A stretch of DNA of 9,844 bases from Pseudomonadota bacterium (GTDB taxonomy: Bacteria; Desulfobacterota; Syntrophia; Syntrophales; UBA5619): assembly GCA_018819165.1 (NCBI GenBank), contig JAHJQP010000077.1, positions 1-9,844 of the forward strand. The letters run 5' to 3'. The translations under genes were made by a program, and so were the position numbers. Shown here piece by piece: positions 1 through 5,832 of this stretch. The number at the start of each line of letters is the position of its first letter. The first letter of the stretch is position 1. Under the pieces are notes generated by a model. The model had not been told where the DNA came from. It did no database searches and saw nothing but the letters and a program-made list of their open reading frames with translations.

Positions 1-24
1 CAATTGTAGCAATCATAGAGATAT

Positions 25-140
<116 letters not shown>

Positions 141-150
141 TCTAATTCAA

Positions 151-182
151 AAGCCCCTTCCTTTGGAAGGGGCTTTTTTTAT
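151..182 (+). terminator. Rho-independent terminator of the rRNA operon
   Basis: A perfect 11-bp stem (AAGCCCCTTCC / GGAAGGGGCTT) with a TTT loop is followed by a run of T residues. It lies 10 bases after the 5S rRNA. This is a textbook intrinsic terminator and should separate the rRNA transcript from the yebC-ruv genes. Confidence 0.95.
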
Positions 183-253
183 TTTACACCCGCGAGGGCT
201 TGTGCTATTTAAGCAAAGCGGTTTTTAAAATCTGTAACAGGAGAAAGAAAGGC

Positions 254-1006
254 ATGTCAGGCCACTCAAAATGGAGCACGATCAAAAGAAAAAAGGGCGC
301 CGTCGATTCGAAGCGCGGGAAAATCTTTACAAAGCTGATCAAGGAAATTACCCTTGCGGCCAGACTCGGGGGGGGCGATATCGAAGGAAATTCCCGCCTG
401 CGGTCGGCCGTTATGGCGGCAAAAGAAGAGAACATGCCCAAGGACAACATCGACCGGGCCATCAAGAAGGGAACGGGAGAGCTGGGCGGTGGGGCCGCCT
501 ATGAGGAGGTTACCTATGAGGGATACGGACCGGCTGGAGTCGCGGTGATAGTCGAGGTGATGACGGACAATAAAAACAGGACAGTGGCGGAGATCAGACA
601 TATCTTCTCCAAGCACGGAGGAAACCTCGGTGAGAACGGCTGCGTAGCCTGGATGTTCGACAAAAAGGGAAGCATCGTCTTCGACAAGAAGGCGGTTAGC
701 GAAGACGCCTTGATGGAGAGCGCCCTCGAAGCAGGGGCAGACGATGTCCGGGATCAGGAAACCGAGTGGGAGGTGATCACCGACCCCCTGGCATTTGAGG
801 CGGTCAAGAGGGCTATCGATCAGAAGGGGTGGAAGTATCTGGAGGCGCGTGTCGGAATGATTCCCCAGAATACAATAAAGCTGGAAGCGGGGAAAGCCGA
901 GCAGATGCTCAAGCTGATGGAAAAACTGGAGGACAATGACGATGTCCAGAACCTCTATGCCAACTTCGACATCTCCGATGAGGTCATGGAAAAGTTAAGC
1001 CAGTAG
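254..1006 (+). CDS. yebC: YebC/PmpR family protein (translation factor or transcriptional regulator)
   Basis: A 250-residue protein of the YebC/PmpR (TACO1-like) family, the usual family length. It opens with the family signature MSGHSKWSTIKRKKGAVDSKR, followed by KLIKEIT and the segment around residues 60-72 (NMPKDNIDRAIKKGTG). The middle holds EGYGPAGVAVIVE (89-101) and GGNLGENGCVAWMF (122-135), both strongly conserved. Family members are cytosolic three-domain proteins. They have been described as transcriptional regulators (for example PmpR of Pseudomonas) and more recently as factors that relieve ribosome stalling at proline-rich stretches; the sequence does not tell these roles apart. 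The start at 254 is chosen because it gives the canonical N-terminus and has AGGAG at 239-243 upstream; an in-frame ATG at 200 would add 18 unconserved residues. A TAAAAT hexamer at 226-231 could be a -10 element, but I see no well-spaced -35. It lies first in the run leading to ruvCAB, a common neighbourhood for this gene. Confidence 0.95.
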   Translation: MSGHSKWSTIKRKKGAVDSKRGKIFTKLIKEITLAARLGGGDIEGNSRLRSAVMAAKEENMPKDNIDRAIKKGTGELGGGAAYEEVTYEGYGPAGVAVIVEVMTDNKNRTVAEIRHIFSKHGGNLGENGCVAWMFDKKGSIVFDKKAVSEDALMESALEAGADDVRDQETEWEVITDPLAFEAVKRAIDQKGWKYLEARVGMIPQNTIKLEAGKAEQMLKLMEKLEDNDDVQNLYANFDISDEVMEKLSQ

Positions 1007-1058
1007 CCGTAAAAGCCTGCATGGACGAGCAGCATAAGGGGATGGTGATTCGGAAAAA

Positions 1059-1574
1059 ATGAATGGCTGCGGTAGCGCGAAGGGGGGCGACACGTTCAGG
1101 GTATTGGGCATAGATCCGGGCAGTCATGTGACGGGCTACGGTGTGGTCGAGAAGGCCAGAAACGGCCTGCGCTGGGTTGTGCATGGGGAAATCAGGCCGG
1201 TTAAGGGGGCTTTGCTTTCAGCGTGCCTGCAGACCGTTTATGACGGCCTCCGGGAGGTGATCCGGAAGGCGGCGCCGGATGCGCTGGCCGTTGAGGATAT
1301 CTTCTACGGTAAGAACGTCAGGAGCCTGATCAGGCAGGGCCATGTCCGAGGGGTGGCGATCCTGGCGGGGAAGCATAGTGTGAGCCCGGTTTATGAATAT
1401 AGCCCCCTGGAGATCAAAAAGGCCGTCGTCGGTTATGGCCGGGCGGAAAAGGGGCAGGTCCAGATGATGGTCAGAGCGATCCTGAATCTTTCGGAGCTCC
1501 CGCCGCCCGATGCGGCCGATGCTCTCGCCGTTGCCATCTGTCACATCAATTTCATGAAGGCGGACCCCATCTGA
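1059..1574 (+). CDS. ruvC: Crossover junction endodeoxyribonuclease RuvC
   Basis: RuvC is the Holliday-junction resolvase. It works as a dimer and nicks two opposing strands during recombinational repair, guided by RuvAB. The RNase H-like fold's acidic residues are visible: D19 in GIDPGS, E79 in LAVEDIFYGKN, and D151 and D154 in PPPDAADALAVAICH. They match the spacing of E. coli D7, E66, D138 and D141. The length of 171 residues is close to E. coli's 173, but the N-terminus carries about 12 extra residues before the usual start of the fold (RVLGIDPG), so the C-terminus is correspondingly shorter. The ATG at 1059 is the only clear in-frame ATG. Its ribosome-binding site is poor (AAGGGG at 1036-1041, rather far), whereas a strong purine run lies at 1080-1087, inside the gene. 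The true start is therefore uncertain. It starts 52 bases after yebC and ends one base before ruvA. Confidence 0.95.
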   Translation: MNGCGSAKGGDTFRVLGIDPGSHVTGYGVVEKARNGLRWVVHGEIRPVKGALLSACLQTVYDGLREVIRKAAPDALAVEDIFYGKNVRSLIRQGHVRGVAILAGKHSVSPVYEYSPLEIKKAVVGYGRAEKGQVQMMVRAILNLSELPPPDAADALAVAICHINFMKADPI

Positions 1575-1575
1575 C

Positions 1576-2181
1576 ATGATCGCCAGGATCAGTGGAATTC
1601 TCATTCAAAAATCGGTCACCCACTGCGTCGTGGATGTCCACGGTACTGGTTATCGTATCATTGTTCCCCTGAGCACATTCTATGAGCTTCCCAAAGAGGA
1701 CCAGCCCGTGGTTCTCCATGTCCATACCCATGTCCGGGAGGATGCCATCAGCCTTTATGGATTCCATACCCGGGAGGAGCGGGAGGTTTTTCAGATGATG
1801 ATATCCGTCAGCGGGATCGGCCCCAAGCTGGCCGTCAATATCCTCTCCGGCATCGCTGCCGGAGAACTGGTCAGGGCCGTTACGGAGGAAGATCTGAAGC
1901 GCCTGACCGGCATCCCCGGTGTGGGCAAAAAGACGGCGGAGCGGATGATCCTCGAACTGAAGGACAAAGCGGCCAAGCTCGTAAGGGATGACGTCACAGT
2001 TTGTACAGTCGCGGTCAAAACGGGTGATCAGGTGAAAGAGGACGCCCTCTCGGCGCTGGTTAATCTCGGATACAAGGGTTCGGCGGTCAAAGATGTCGTC
2101 GACCGGATCATGAGGGAGGCGCCGGAAACCCCGTCCCTTGATCAGCTTCTGAAACAGGCGCTCAGGACCCTGGCAGGTTGA
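1576..2181 (+). CDS. ruvA: Holliday junction branch migration complex subunit RuvA
   Basis: RuvA binds the four-way junction as a tetramer or octamer and loads the RuvB motors. The 201-residue protein shows the usual three parts. An OB-fold (about 1-64) starts MIARISGILI. A middle domain has two helix-hairpin-helix motifs, at about 72-91 (SVSGIGPKLAVNILSG) and about 107-126 (LTGIPGVGKKTAERMILEL). After a variable linker comes the small C-terminal domain (about 150-201, DALSALVNLGYKG) that contacts RuvB. The start codon lies one base after the ruvC stop (TGA c ATG). The only Shine-Dalgarno-like match is a distant GAAGG at 1556-1560, so translation is probably coupled to ruvC. Length is normal for the family (E. 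coli 203). Confidence 0.97.
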   Translation: MIARISGILIQKSVTHCVVDVHGTGYRIIVPLSTFYELPKEDQPVVLHVHTHVREDAISLYGFHTREEREVFQMMISVSGIGPKLAVNILSGIAAGELVRAVTEEDLKRLTGIPGVGKKTAERMILELKDKAAKLVRDDVTVCTVAVKTGDQVKEDALSALVNLGYKGSAVKDVVDRIMREAPETPSLDQLLKQALRTLAG

Positions 2182-2219
2182 GAACGTTTACGGCCGGAGC
2201 TCCGAAAAAACGGGAGGAT

Positions 2220-2225
2220 GGAAGG
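2220..2225 (+). promoter_or_regulatory. Ribosome-binding site deciding the GTG start of ruvB
   Basis: GGAAGG lies five bases before the GTG at 2231, with a second purine run (GGGAGG, 2212-2217) just upstream. No nearby in-frame ATG competes, so this site supports the non-ATG start. Confidence 0.6.
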
Positions 2226-2230
2226 TTGCC

Positions 2231-3280
2231 GTGAAAAAGTCTGATTCCGTAAGTATCTCAGTCAAGAATCCGCTGACTGTCCCGCAGGGGATCGAAGAGG
2301 ACAATGGATATGAGATCTCCCTCCGTCCTAAAAACCTTGCCGAATATATCGGTCAGGAGAAGATCAAGGAGAATCTCTCCATCTTCATCGAGGCGGCAAA
2401 AAGGCGTCGGGAGGCGCTCGATCATGTGCTTCTGTACGGACCTCCGGGGCTCGGGAAGACGACCCTGGCCTATATAATGGCCCGGGAGATGGGGGTGGAT
2501 ATCAAGGTGACGTCGGGACCGGTGGTCGAAAGGCCGGGCGATCTGGCGGCGATTCTGACGAATCTGCACGAACAGGACATCCTCTTCATCGACGAAATCC
2601 ACCGCCTGTCGCATGTGGTGGAGGAGATTCTCTATCCGGCCATGGAGGATTTTCACATCGACATCCTCATCGGCCAGGGACCGTCGGCGCGGTCGATGAA
2701 ACTGGAGATCCCGAAATTTACCCTGATCGGGGCTACAACCCGGGCCGGGCTTCTCACCTCCCCGCTGCGCGACCGCTTCGGCATGAGCTTCCGCTTAGAT
2801 TTTTACACCCCGGCGGAGCTCGCCGTCATCATCCGCCGGTCGGCAAAGATCCTCTCCGTCGATATAGATGATGGCGGAGCGGCCGAGATGGCCTGCCGCT
2901 CCCGGGGGACGCCGCGGATCGCCAACCGTCTGCTCCGCCGGGTCCGGGACTTTGCCCAGGTCAAGGCCGAAGGAAAGATCACCCGGGAGGTGGCGGTGGC
3001 TGCCCTCGAGATGTTCGAGGTGGATGAGAAAGGGTTCGATCAGATGGACCGCACCATTCTGCTTACCGTAATCGATAAATTCGACGGCGGTCCCGTGGGG
3101 ATCGACAACCTATCTTCGGCCATCGGCGAAGAAAGGGTGACGATCGAGGATGTTTATGAACCGTTTCTGATCCAGGAGGGTTATCTCCAGCGGACGGCGC
3201 GGGGACGAATCGCGACCAGGAGGGCCTACGAACATTTCAGCAGGCGCTGGATCGGCGGCAACCAGAAGGAGATCTTCTGA
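2231..3280 (+). CDS. ruvB: Holliday junction branch migration DNA helicase RuvB
   Basis: RuvB is the hexameric AAA+ ATPase that pumps DNA through the RuvA-bound junction. The 349-residue protein has Walker A GPPGLGKTT (70-78), Walker B LFIDEIH (118-124), sensor 1 GATTRAG (167-173) and the arginine-finger segment SPLRDRFG (177-184). Sensor 2 follows in SRGTPRIANRLLRR, and a C-terminal winged-helix domain contains GPVGIDNLSSAIGE and the ending EPFLIQEGYLQRTARGR. It is slightly longer than E. coli RuvB (336) because of an N-terminal extension of about a dozen residues. The start is GTG, supported by GGAAGG at 2220-2225 with five bases of spacing. It follows ruvA after 49 bases and completes a ruvCAB set in the usual order. 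Confidence 0.97.
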   Translation: MKKSDSVSISVKNPLTVPQGIEEDNGYEISLRPKNLAEYIGQEKIKENLSIFIEAAKRRREALDHVLLYGPPGLGKTTLAYIMAREMGVDIKVTSGPVVERPGDLAAILTNLHEQDILFIDEIHRLSHVVEEILYPAMEDFHIDILIGQGPSARSMKLEIPKFTLIGATTRAGLLTSPLRDRFGMSFRLDFYTPAELAVIIRRSAKILSVDIDDGGAAEMACRSRGTPRIANRLLRRVRDFAQVKAEGKITREVAVAALEMFEVDEKGFDQMDRTILLTVIDKFDGGPVGIDNLSSAIGEERVTIEDVYEPFLIQEGYLQRTARGRIATRRAYEHFSRRWIGGNQKEIF

Positions 3281-3298
3281 GAGAGGCCGGCTTGTGAA

Positions 3299-3871
3299 TT
3301 GGCGGTGAAAATCTTACTGCATATTTGCTGTGCGCCATGCACAATCTACTCTCTCCGGATCCTGAGAAACGGGGGGCACGACGTCTGCGGACTCTTTTAC
3401 AATCCGAACATCCACCCCTATTTAGAGTATCGGAAACGCCTCGAGACGCTCGATGCATACGCCGGTCATGTAGGGATGCGCGTTATCCGGGAGGAGGCAT
3501 ACCCCCTCGAGGAGTTTTTTCGACAGGTGGCCTTCCGCGAGGAGGAGCGGTGCCGGAGCTGTTACCATCTCCGTCTTTCCCAGACGGCACGGATCGCCAG
3601 AAGGGACCGATTCGACGCCTTTACGACTACCCTCCTCTACAGCCGCTTTCAGAAGCACGATCTCATCCGGAGCATCGGTGAGAGCGTGGCCGGGACGCAG
3701 GGGATTCCCTTCCTCTACCTGGATTTTCGCGCAGGCTGGTCCGAGGGGGTCCGGATCTCGAAGGAACTGGGGATGTACCGTCAATCCTATTGCGGCTGCA
3801 TCTACAGCGAAAAAGAGAGATTCTGCCCCCCGCCGCGGAAGGATGATCGCGGAAACCACCAGGCGGGGTAG
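3299..3871 (+). CDS. queH: Epoxyqueuosine reductase QueH
   Basis: QueH (formerly DUF208) performs the last step of queuosine synthesis, reducing epoxyqueuosine to queuosine in the wobble position of tRNAs with GUN anticodons. It is a non-homologous replacement for the cobalamin-dependent QueG. The 190-residue product has the family's cysteine pattern: LLHICCAPC near the start (C10, C11, C14), CRSCYHLRL (C85, C88) and SYCGCIYSE (C165, C167). It also has FYNPNIHPYLEYRKRL and FTTTLLYSRFQKHDLIRSIG. The cysteines are known in the family to hold an Fe-S cluster and an adjacent metal site. The start is ambiguous. TTG at 3299 has GAGAGG at 3281-3286 at a usable distance; GTG at 3305 would give the more typical MKILLHICCAPC. 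The gene sits 18 bases after ruvB and is probably co-transcribed. The tail after about residue 172 is not recognisably conserved. Confidence 0.93.
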   Translation: MAVKILLHICCAPCTIYSLRILRNGGHDVCGLFYNPNIHPYLEYRKRLETLDAYAGHVGMRVIREEAYPLEEFFRQVAFREEERCRSCYHLRLSQTARIARRDRFDAFTTTLLYSRFQKHDLIRSIGESVAGTQGIPFLYLDFRAGWSEGVRISKELGMYRQSYCGCIYSEKERFCPPPRKDDRGNHQAG

Positions 3872-4131
3872 GCGAACCCGAAGCGCCACCGGTTTTAGCG
3901 ACCGGCCGGGCGCCAAGTGTGTCTCTTCCAACACAGTCCTGGGTGGCCCCCCGTATTTACCGAGTCGGGAATAAGTTGCCGCAGGTGAACAGTCGTAGTT
4001 CTGATCGGTTAGGCCGTGATAAATATTAGCGGTTGACTGTCCGATAATGGTACGAATATTGCTGTTTCCGAAAACTAAGCAGATGGTCTTGCATCCGGCT
4101 GATGAACCTCCAGAACAGAAAATAGGTGAGC
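3872..4131 (+). other. Non-coding spacer between queH and lpxC, with possible alternative hairpins
   Basis: I see no credible gene here on either strand. Two inverted repeats can be drawn. The first is GCGCC (3883-3887) with GGCGC (3909-3913), enclosing CCGG/CCGG (3889-3892 and 3902-3905). The second is GGGC (3908-3911) with GCCC (3946-3949), enclosing GTGT/ACAC (3917-3920 and 3931-3934). They share bases 3909-3911 and so exclude one another. Neither is followed by a T-run, so neither is a clear intrinsic terminator. I could not match the stretch to a riboswitch class or a tRNA. An unconvincing promoter candidate lies at about 4033-4062. Confidence 0.4.
4033..4062 (+). promoter_or_regulatory. 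Weak sigma-70-type promoter candidate for lpxC
   Basis: TTGACT (4033-4038) resembles a -35 box, with TATTGC (4057-4062) as a poor -10 after an 18-base spacer. GATAAT (4043-4048) is a better -10 hexamer by itself but lacks a good -35. The position, about 70-90 bases before lpxC, is suitable. Confidence 0.25.
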
Positions 4132-5076
4132 ATGTTTTTACAGAGAACGGTCAAGCACGAAATAAGCTGCAAAAGCGTAGGTTTACATTCCGGAAGGAAG
4201 GTCGGCATGGTGATCAGGCCGGCCGCTGTTGATAAGGGGATCGTCTTTGTCCGCAGGGATCTGGCCGTCAATAATTGGATCAAGGCGGATGTCCGCAACG
4301 TGAGAGACACGACGCTGGCGACGACCCTTGGTCTTAACGGCGTTACCGTTTCCACCGTCGAGCATCTGATGTCCGCCTTCAGCGGTATGGGGGTGGACAA
4401 TGCAGTGGTCGAAGTGGATGCCCCGGAGATACCGATCATGGACGGCAGCGCTCGCCCCTTCGTTGATCTCCTCAAGGATGTCGGCACGCAGGTTCAGGGA
4501 AAGTGCAAGAAACTCCTTGTGATTAAAAAAGAGGTCTCCGTCTCCGATGGGGAGAGCACGGCCATGCTCCTACCGTCGCCTGATTTCAGGATCACCTATA
4601 AGATCGAATTCAGTCATCCATCCATCGGCGTGCAGACGTATCAAATGAGCCTTTCGGATGTTTCCTATGAGGAGGAGATCTGCTCGGCGAGAACATTTGG
4701 CTTTCTGAAGGATGTCGAATATCTTCAGGCCAGGGGGTTGGCCCTTGGGGGATCCCTGAAAAACGCTATCATCCTGGATGATCACCGGATCATCAACAAG
4801 GAGGGCCTCCGGTGTCCGGATGAATTTGTGAAACACAAGATTCTCGACGCGATTGGCGACCTTTCTCTTTTAGGCATTCCGATCATCGGTCATTTTGTCG
4901 CTCACAAATCGGGGCACCGCCTGAATAATCTCCTCCTGAAGGAGCTGATGGTCCGGAGGGAATGCTGGACGATGGTGAGCCGTTTCAGCAAGGGTGTGTT
5001 CGATGAGATCGCGTCTCTGCGCATTCCTTCGTTCCGGGTGCTGGACTCGGTTCAGGCAATACCCCCGGTCGTTTAA
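4132..5076 (+). CDS. lpxC: UDP-3-O-acyl-N-acetylglucosamine deacetylase LpxC
   Basis: LpxC is the zinc-dependent cytosolic deacetylase that catalyses the committed step of lipid A synthesis. The 314-residue product (E. coli 305) keeps all key residues. E77 and H78 are in TVEHLMSAF, where the glutamate is the catalytic base and the histidine a zinc ligand. H235 and D239 in KHKILDAIGDL are the other zinc ligands, and H262 in HKSGHRLNN is the catalytic histidine. IMDGSARPF (102-110) is also conserved. ATG 4132 gives MFLQRTVKHEI, aligning well with E. coli MIKQRTLKRIV. A GTG at 4126 in the same frame would add only two residues and cannot be excluded, since the AGGTG at 4124-4128 overlaps it and sits close to the ATG. 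The gene stands 254-260 bases after queH and 192 bases before the DUF4390 gene, so it may be transcribed alone. Its position beside an NtrYX-type system rather than the ftsZ cluster, as in E. coli, is noteworthy. Confidence 0.97.
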   Translation: MFLQRTVKHEISCKSVGLHSGRKVGMVIRPAAVDKGIVFVRRDLAVNNWIKADVRNVRDTTLATTLGLNGVTVSTVEHLMSAFSGMGVDNAVVEVDAPEIPIMDGSARPFVDLLKDVGTQVQGKCKKLLVIKKEVSVSDGESTAMLLPSPDFRITYKIEFSHPSIGVQTYQMSLSDVSYEEEICSARTFGFLKDVEYLQARGLALGGSLKNAIILDDHRIINKEGLRCPDEFVKHKILDAIGDLSLLGIPIIGHFVAHKSGHRLNNLLLKELMVRRECWTMVSRFSKGVFDEIASLRIPSFRVLDSVQAIPPVV

Positions 5077-5134
5077 GGGGTTGATTTCACCTCCCCCCAA
5101 TCCTGCCCGCGGCACAAATCGATACAAATAGGTC

Positions 5135-5163
5135 TTGCTTTTTCACCGTCACTTTCTTAGTAT
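5135..5163 (+). promoter_or_regulatory. Candidate sigma-70-type promoter upstream of the DUF4390-kinase-regulator genes
   Basis: TTGCTT (5135-5140) and TAGTAT (5158-5163) are separated by 17 bases and followed by an AT-rich tract (about 5166-5200). It would give an untranslated leader of about 100 bases before the gene at 5269. The match to consensus is only partial. Confidence 0.3.
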
Positions 5164-5257
5164 ACCTGCCAAACATTTAAAATAACATAAATAATCTATC
5201 TTTTCCGTCATATGCGGGGTTGCTCTTAGCGTCGGTTTGACGGTGTTATGGTGCGAT

Positions 5258-5263
5258 AAGGGA
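5258..5263 (+). promoter_or_regulatory. Ribosome-binding site of the DUF4390 gene
   Basis: AAGGGA lies five bases before the ATG at 5269. It fixes that start, which also places a clean signal peptide at the N-terminus. Confidence 0.6.
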
Positions 5264-5268
5264 TATCC

Positions 5269-5832
5269 ATGCAGAGAAAGACCGTGTTCTTATCCATATG
5301 CCTCATCCTTGCGCTTTTCCTGGCTTTCCCTTTTTCTCTCCGTGCGGATGAGTCGACCATCAATGGTTTTGTGACAAACAATGCGACACATCTCCTGGTC
5401 TACGCCCGGGTGACGAACTGTTTCACGAAGGATATGGAGGCCGCAATCCTGGCGGGTGTCCCGACCACGTTTACCTTTCTCATGGAACTCTACCAGGAAC
5501 GTCCGTTTTGGCTGGACAAAAAGCTTGCCCGTTTGACCGTCGGGAATACAATCAAATACGACAATGTCAAGCGGCTCTTTTATGTTTATTCAGACAGCGA
5601 TAAGGAACCGACGTCATTCGAGGATTATGAAAGCGCCAAGCGGGCGATGGCCGATCTGAATGGTTTCCCTGTGGCGCCGATGAAATCGCTGAAAAGAAAC
5701 GAATACTACTATGTCAGGATTAAGGCGAAACTGGACAAGGTCCGCCTGCCGCTCCACATGGAATATGTCTTTTCCTTCGTCTCACTCTGGGACTTCGAAA
5801 CCGACTGGTACCGAGAGGGGTTCTTCTACTGA
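5269..5832 (+). CDS. DUF4390 domain-containing exported protein
   Basis: The 187-residue protein resembles the DUF4390 family, whose members are of unknown function and often encoded next to NtrY-like kinases. The N-terminus is a typical Sec signal peptide: basic MQRK, a hydrophobic stretch (about 5-23, VFLSICLILALFLAFPF), and a likely cleavage near LRA-DE (about 26). No lipobox cysteine is present, so a soluble periplasmic protein is expected. The mature part has TNNATHLLVYARVTNCFT, then GVPTTFTFLMELYQERPFWLDKKLA (about 64-88), and ends with a tyrosine/phenylalanine-rich segment (FSFVSLWDFETDWYREGFFY). No enzyme motif is visible. Its stop codon shares one base with the start of the kinase gene, implying translational coupling. 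I infer a periplasmic partner for the kinase; this is not shown by the sequence. Confidence 0.85.
   Translation: MQRKTVFLSICLILALFLAFPFSLRADESTINGFVTNNATHLLVYARVTNCFTKDMEAAILAGVPTTFTFLMELYQERPFWLDKKLARLTVGNTIKYDNVKRLFYVYSDSDKEPTSFEDYESAKRAMADLNGFPVAPMKSLKRNEYYYVRIKAKLDKVRLPLHMEYVFSFVSLWDFETDWYREGFFY

Noticed and set aside
3422..3934. 170-codon minus-strand open frame over queH
   Set aside because: queH on the + strand has all its conserved cysteines; the antisense frame has no recognisable motif.
3872..3950. tRNA, riboswitch (cobalamin, Moco, c-di-GMP) or selC in the queH-lpxC spacer
   Set aside because: No conserved core could be aligned on either strand, and no T-arm or acceptor stem could be closed.
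3678..3974. 98-codon + strand frame overlapping the end of queH and running into the spacer
   Set aside because: It is mostly an out-of-frame shadow of queH, with an arginine/glycine/proline-rich product and no ribosome-binding site.
3988..4040. ACAGTC / GACTGT inverted repeat before lpxC
   Set aside because: Only six bases match with a 40-base gap, expected by chance.
4047..4232. Small + strand frame (61 codons) starting before lpxC
   Set aside because: It overlaps the lpxC start by about 100 bases in another frame, has no ribosome-binding site and no recognisable motif; a leader peptide is possible but unsupported.
5105..5130. Possible sigma-54 (-24/-12) promoter (CGGCAC)
   Set aside because: The GC pair required at -12, ten bases after the GG, is absent (TA instead).
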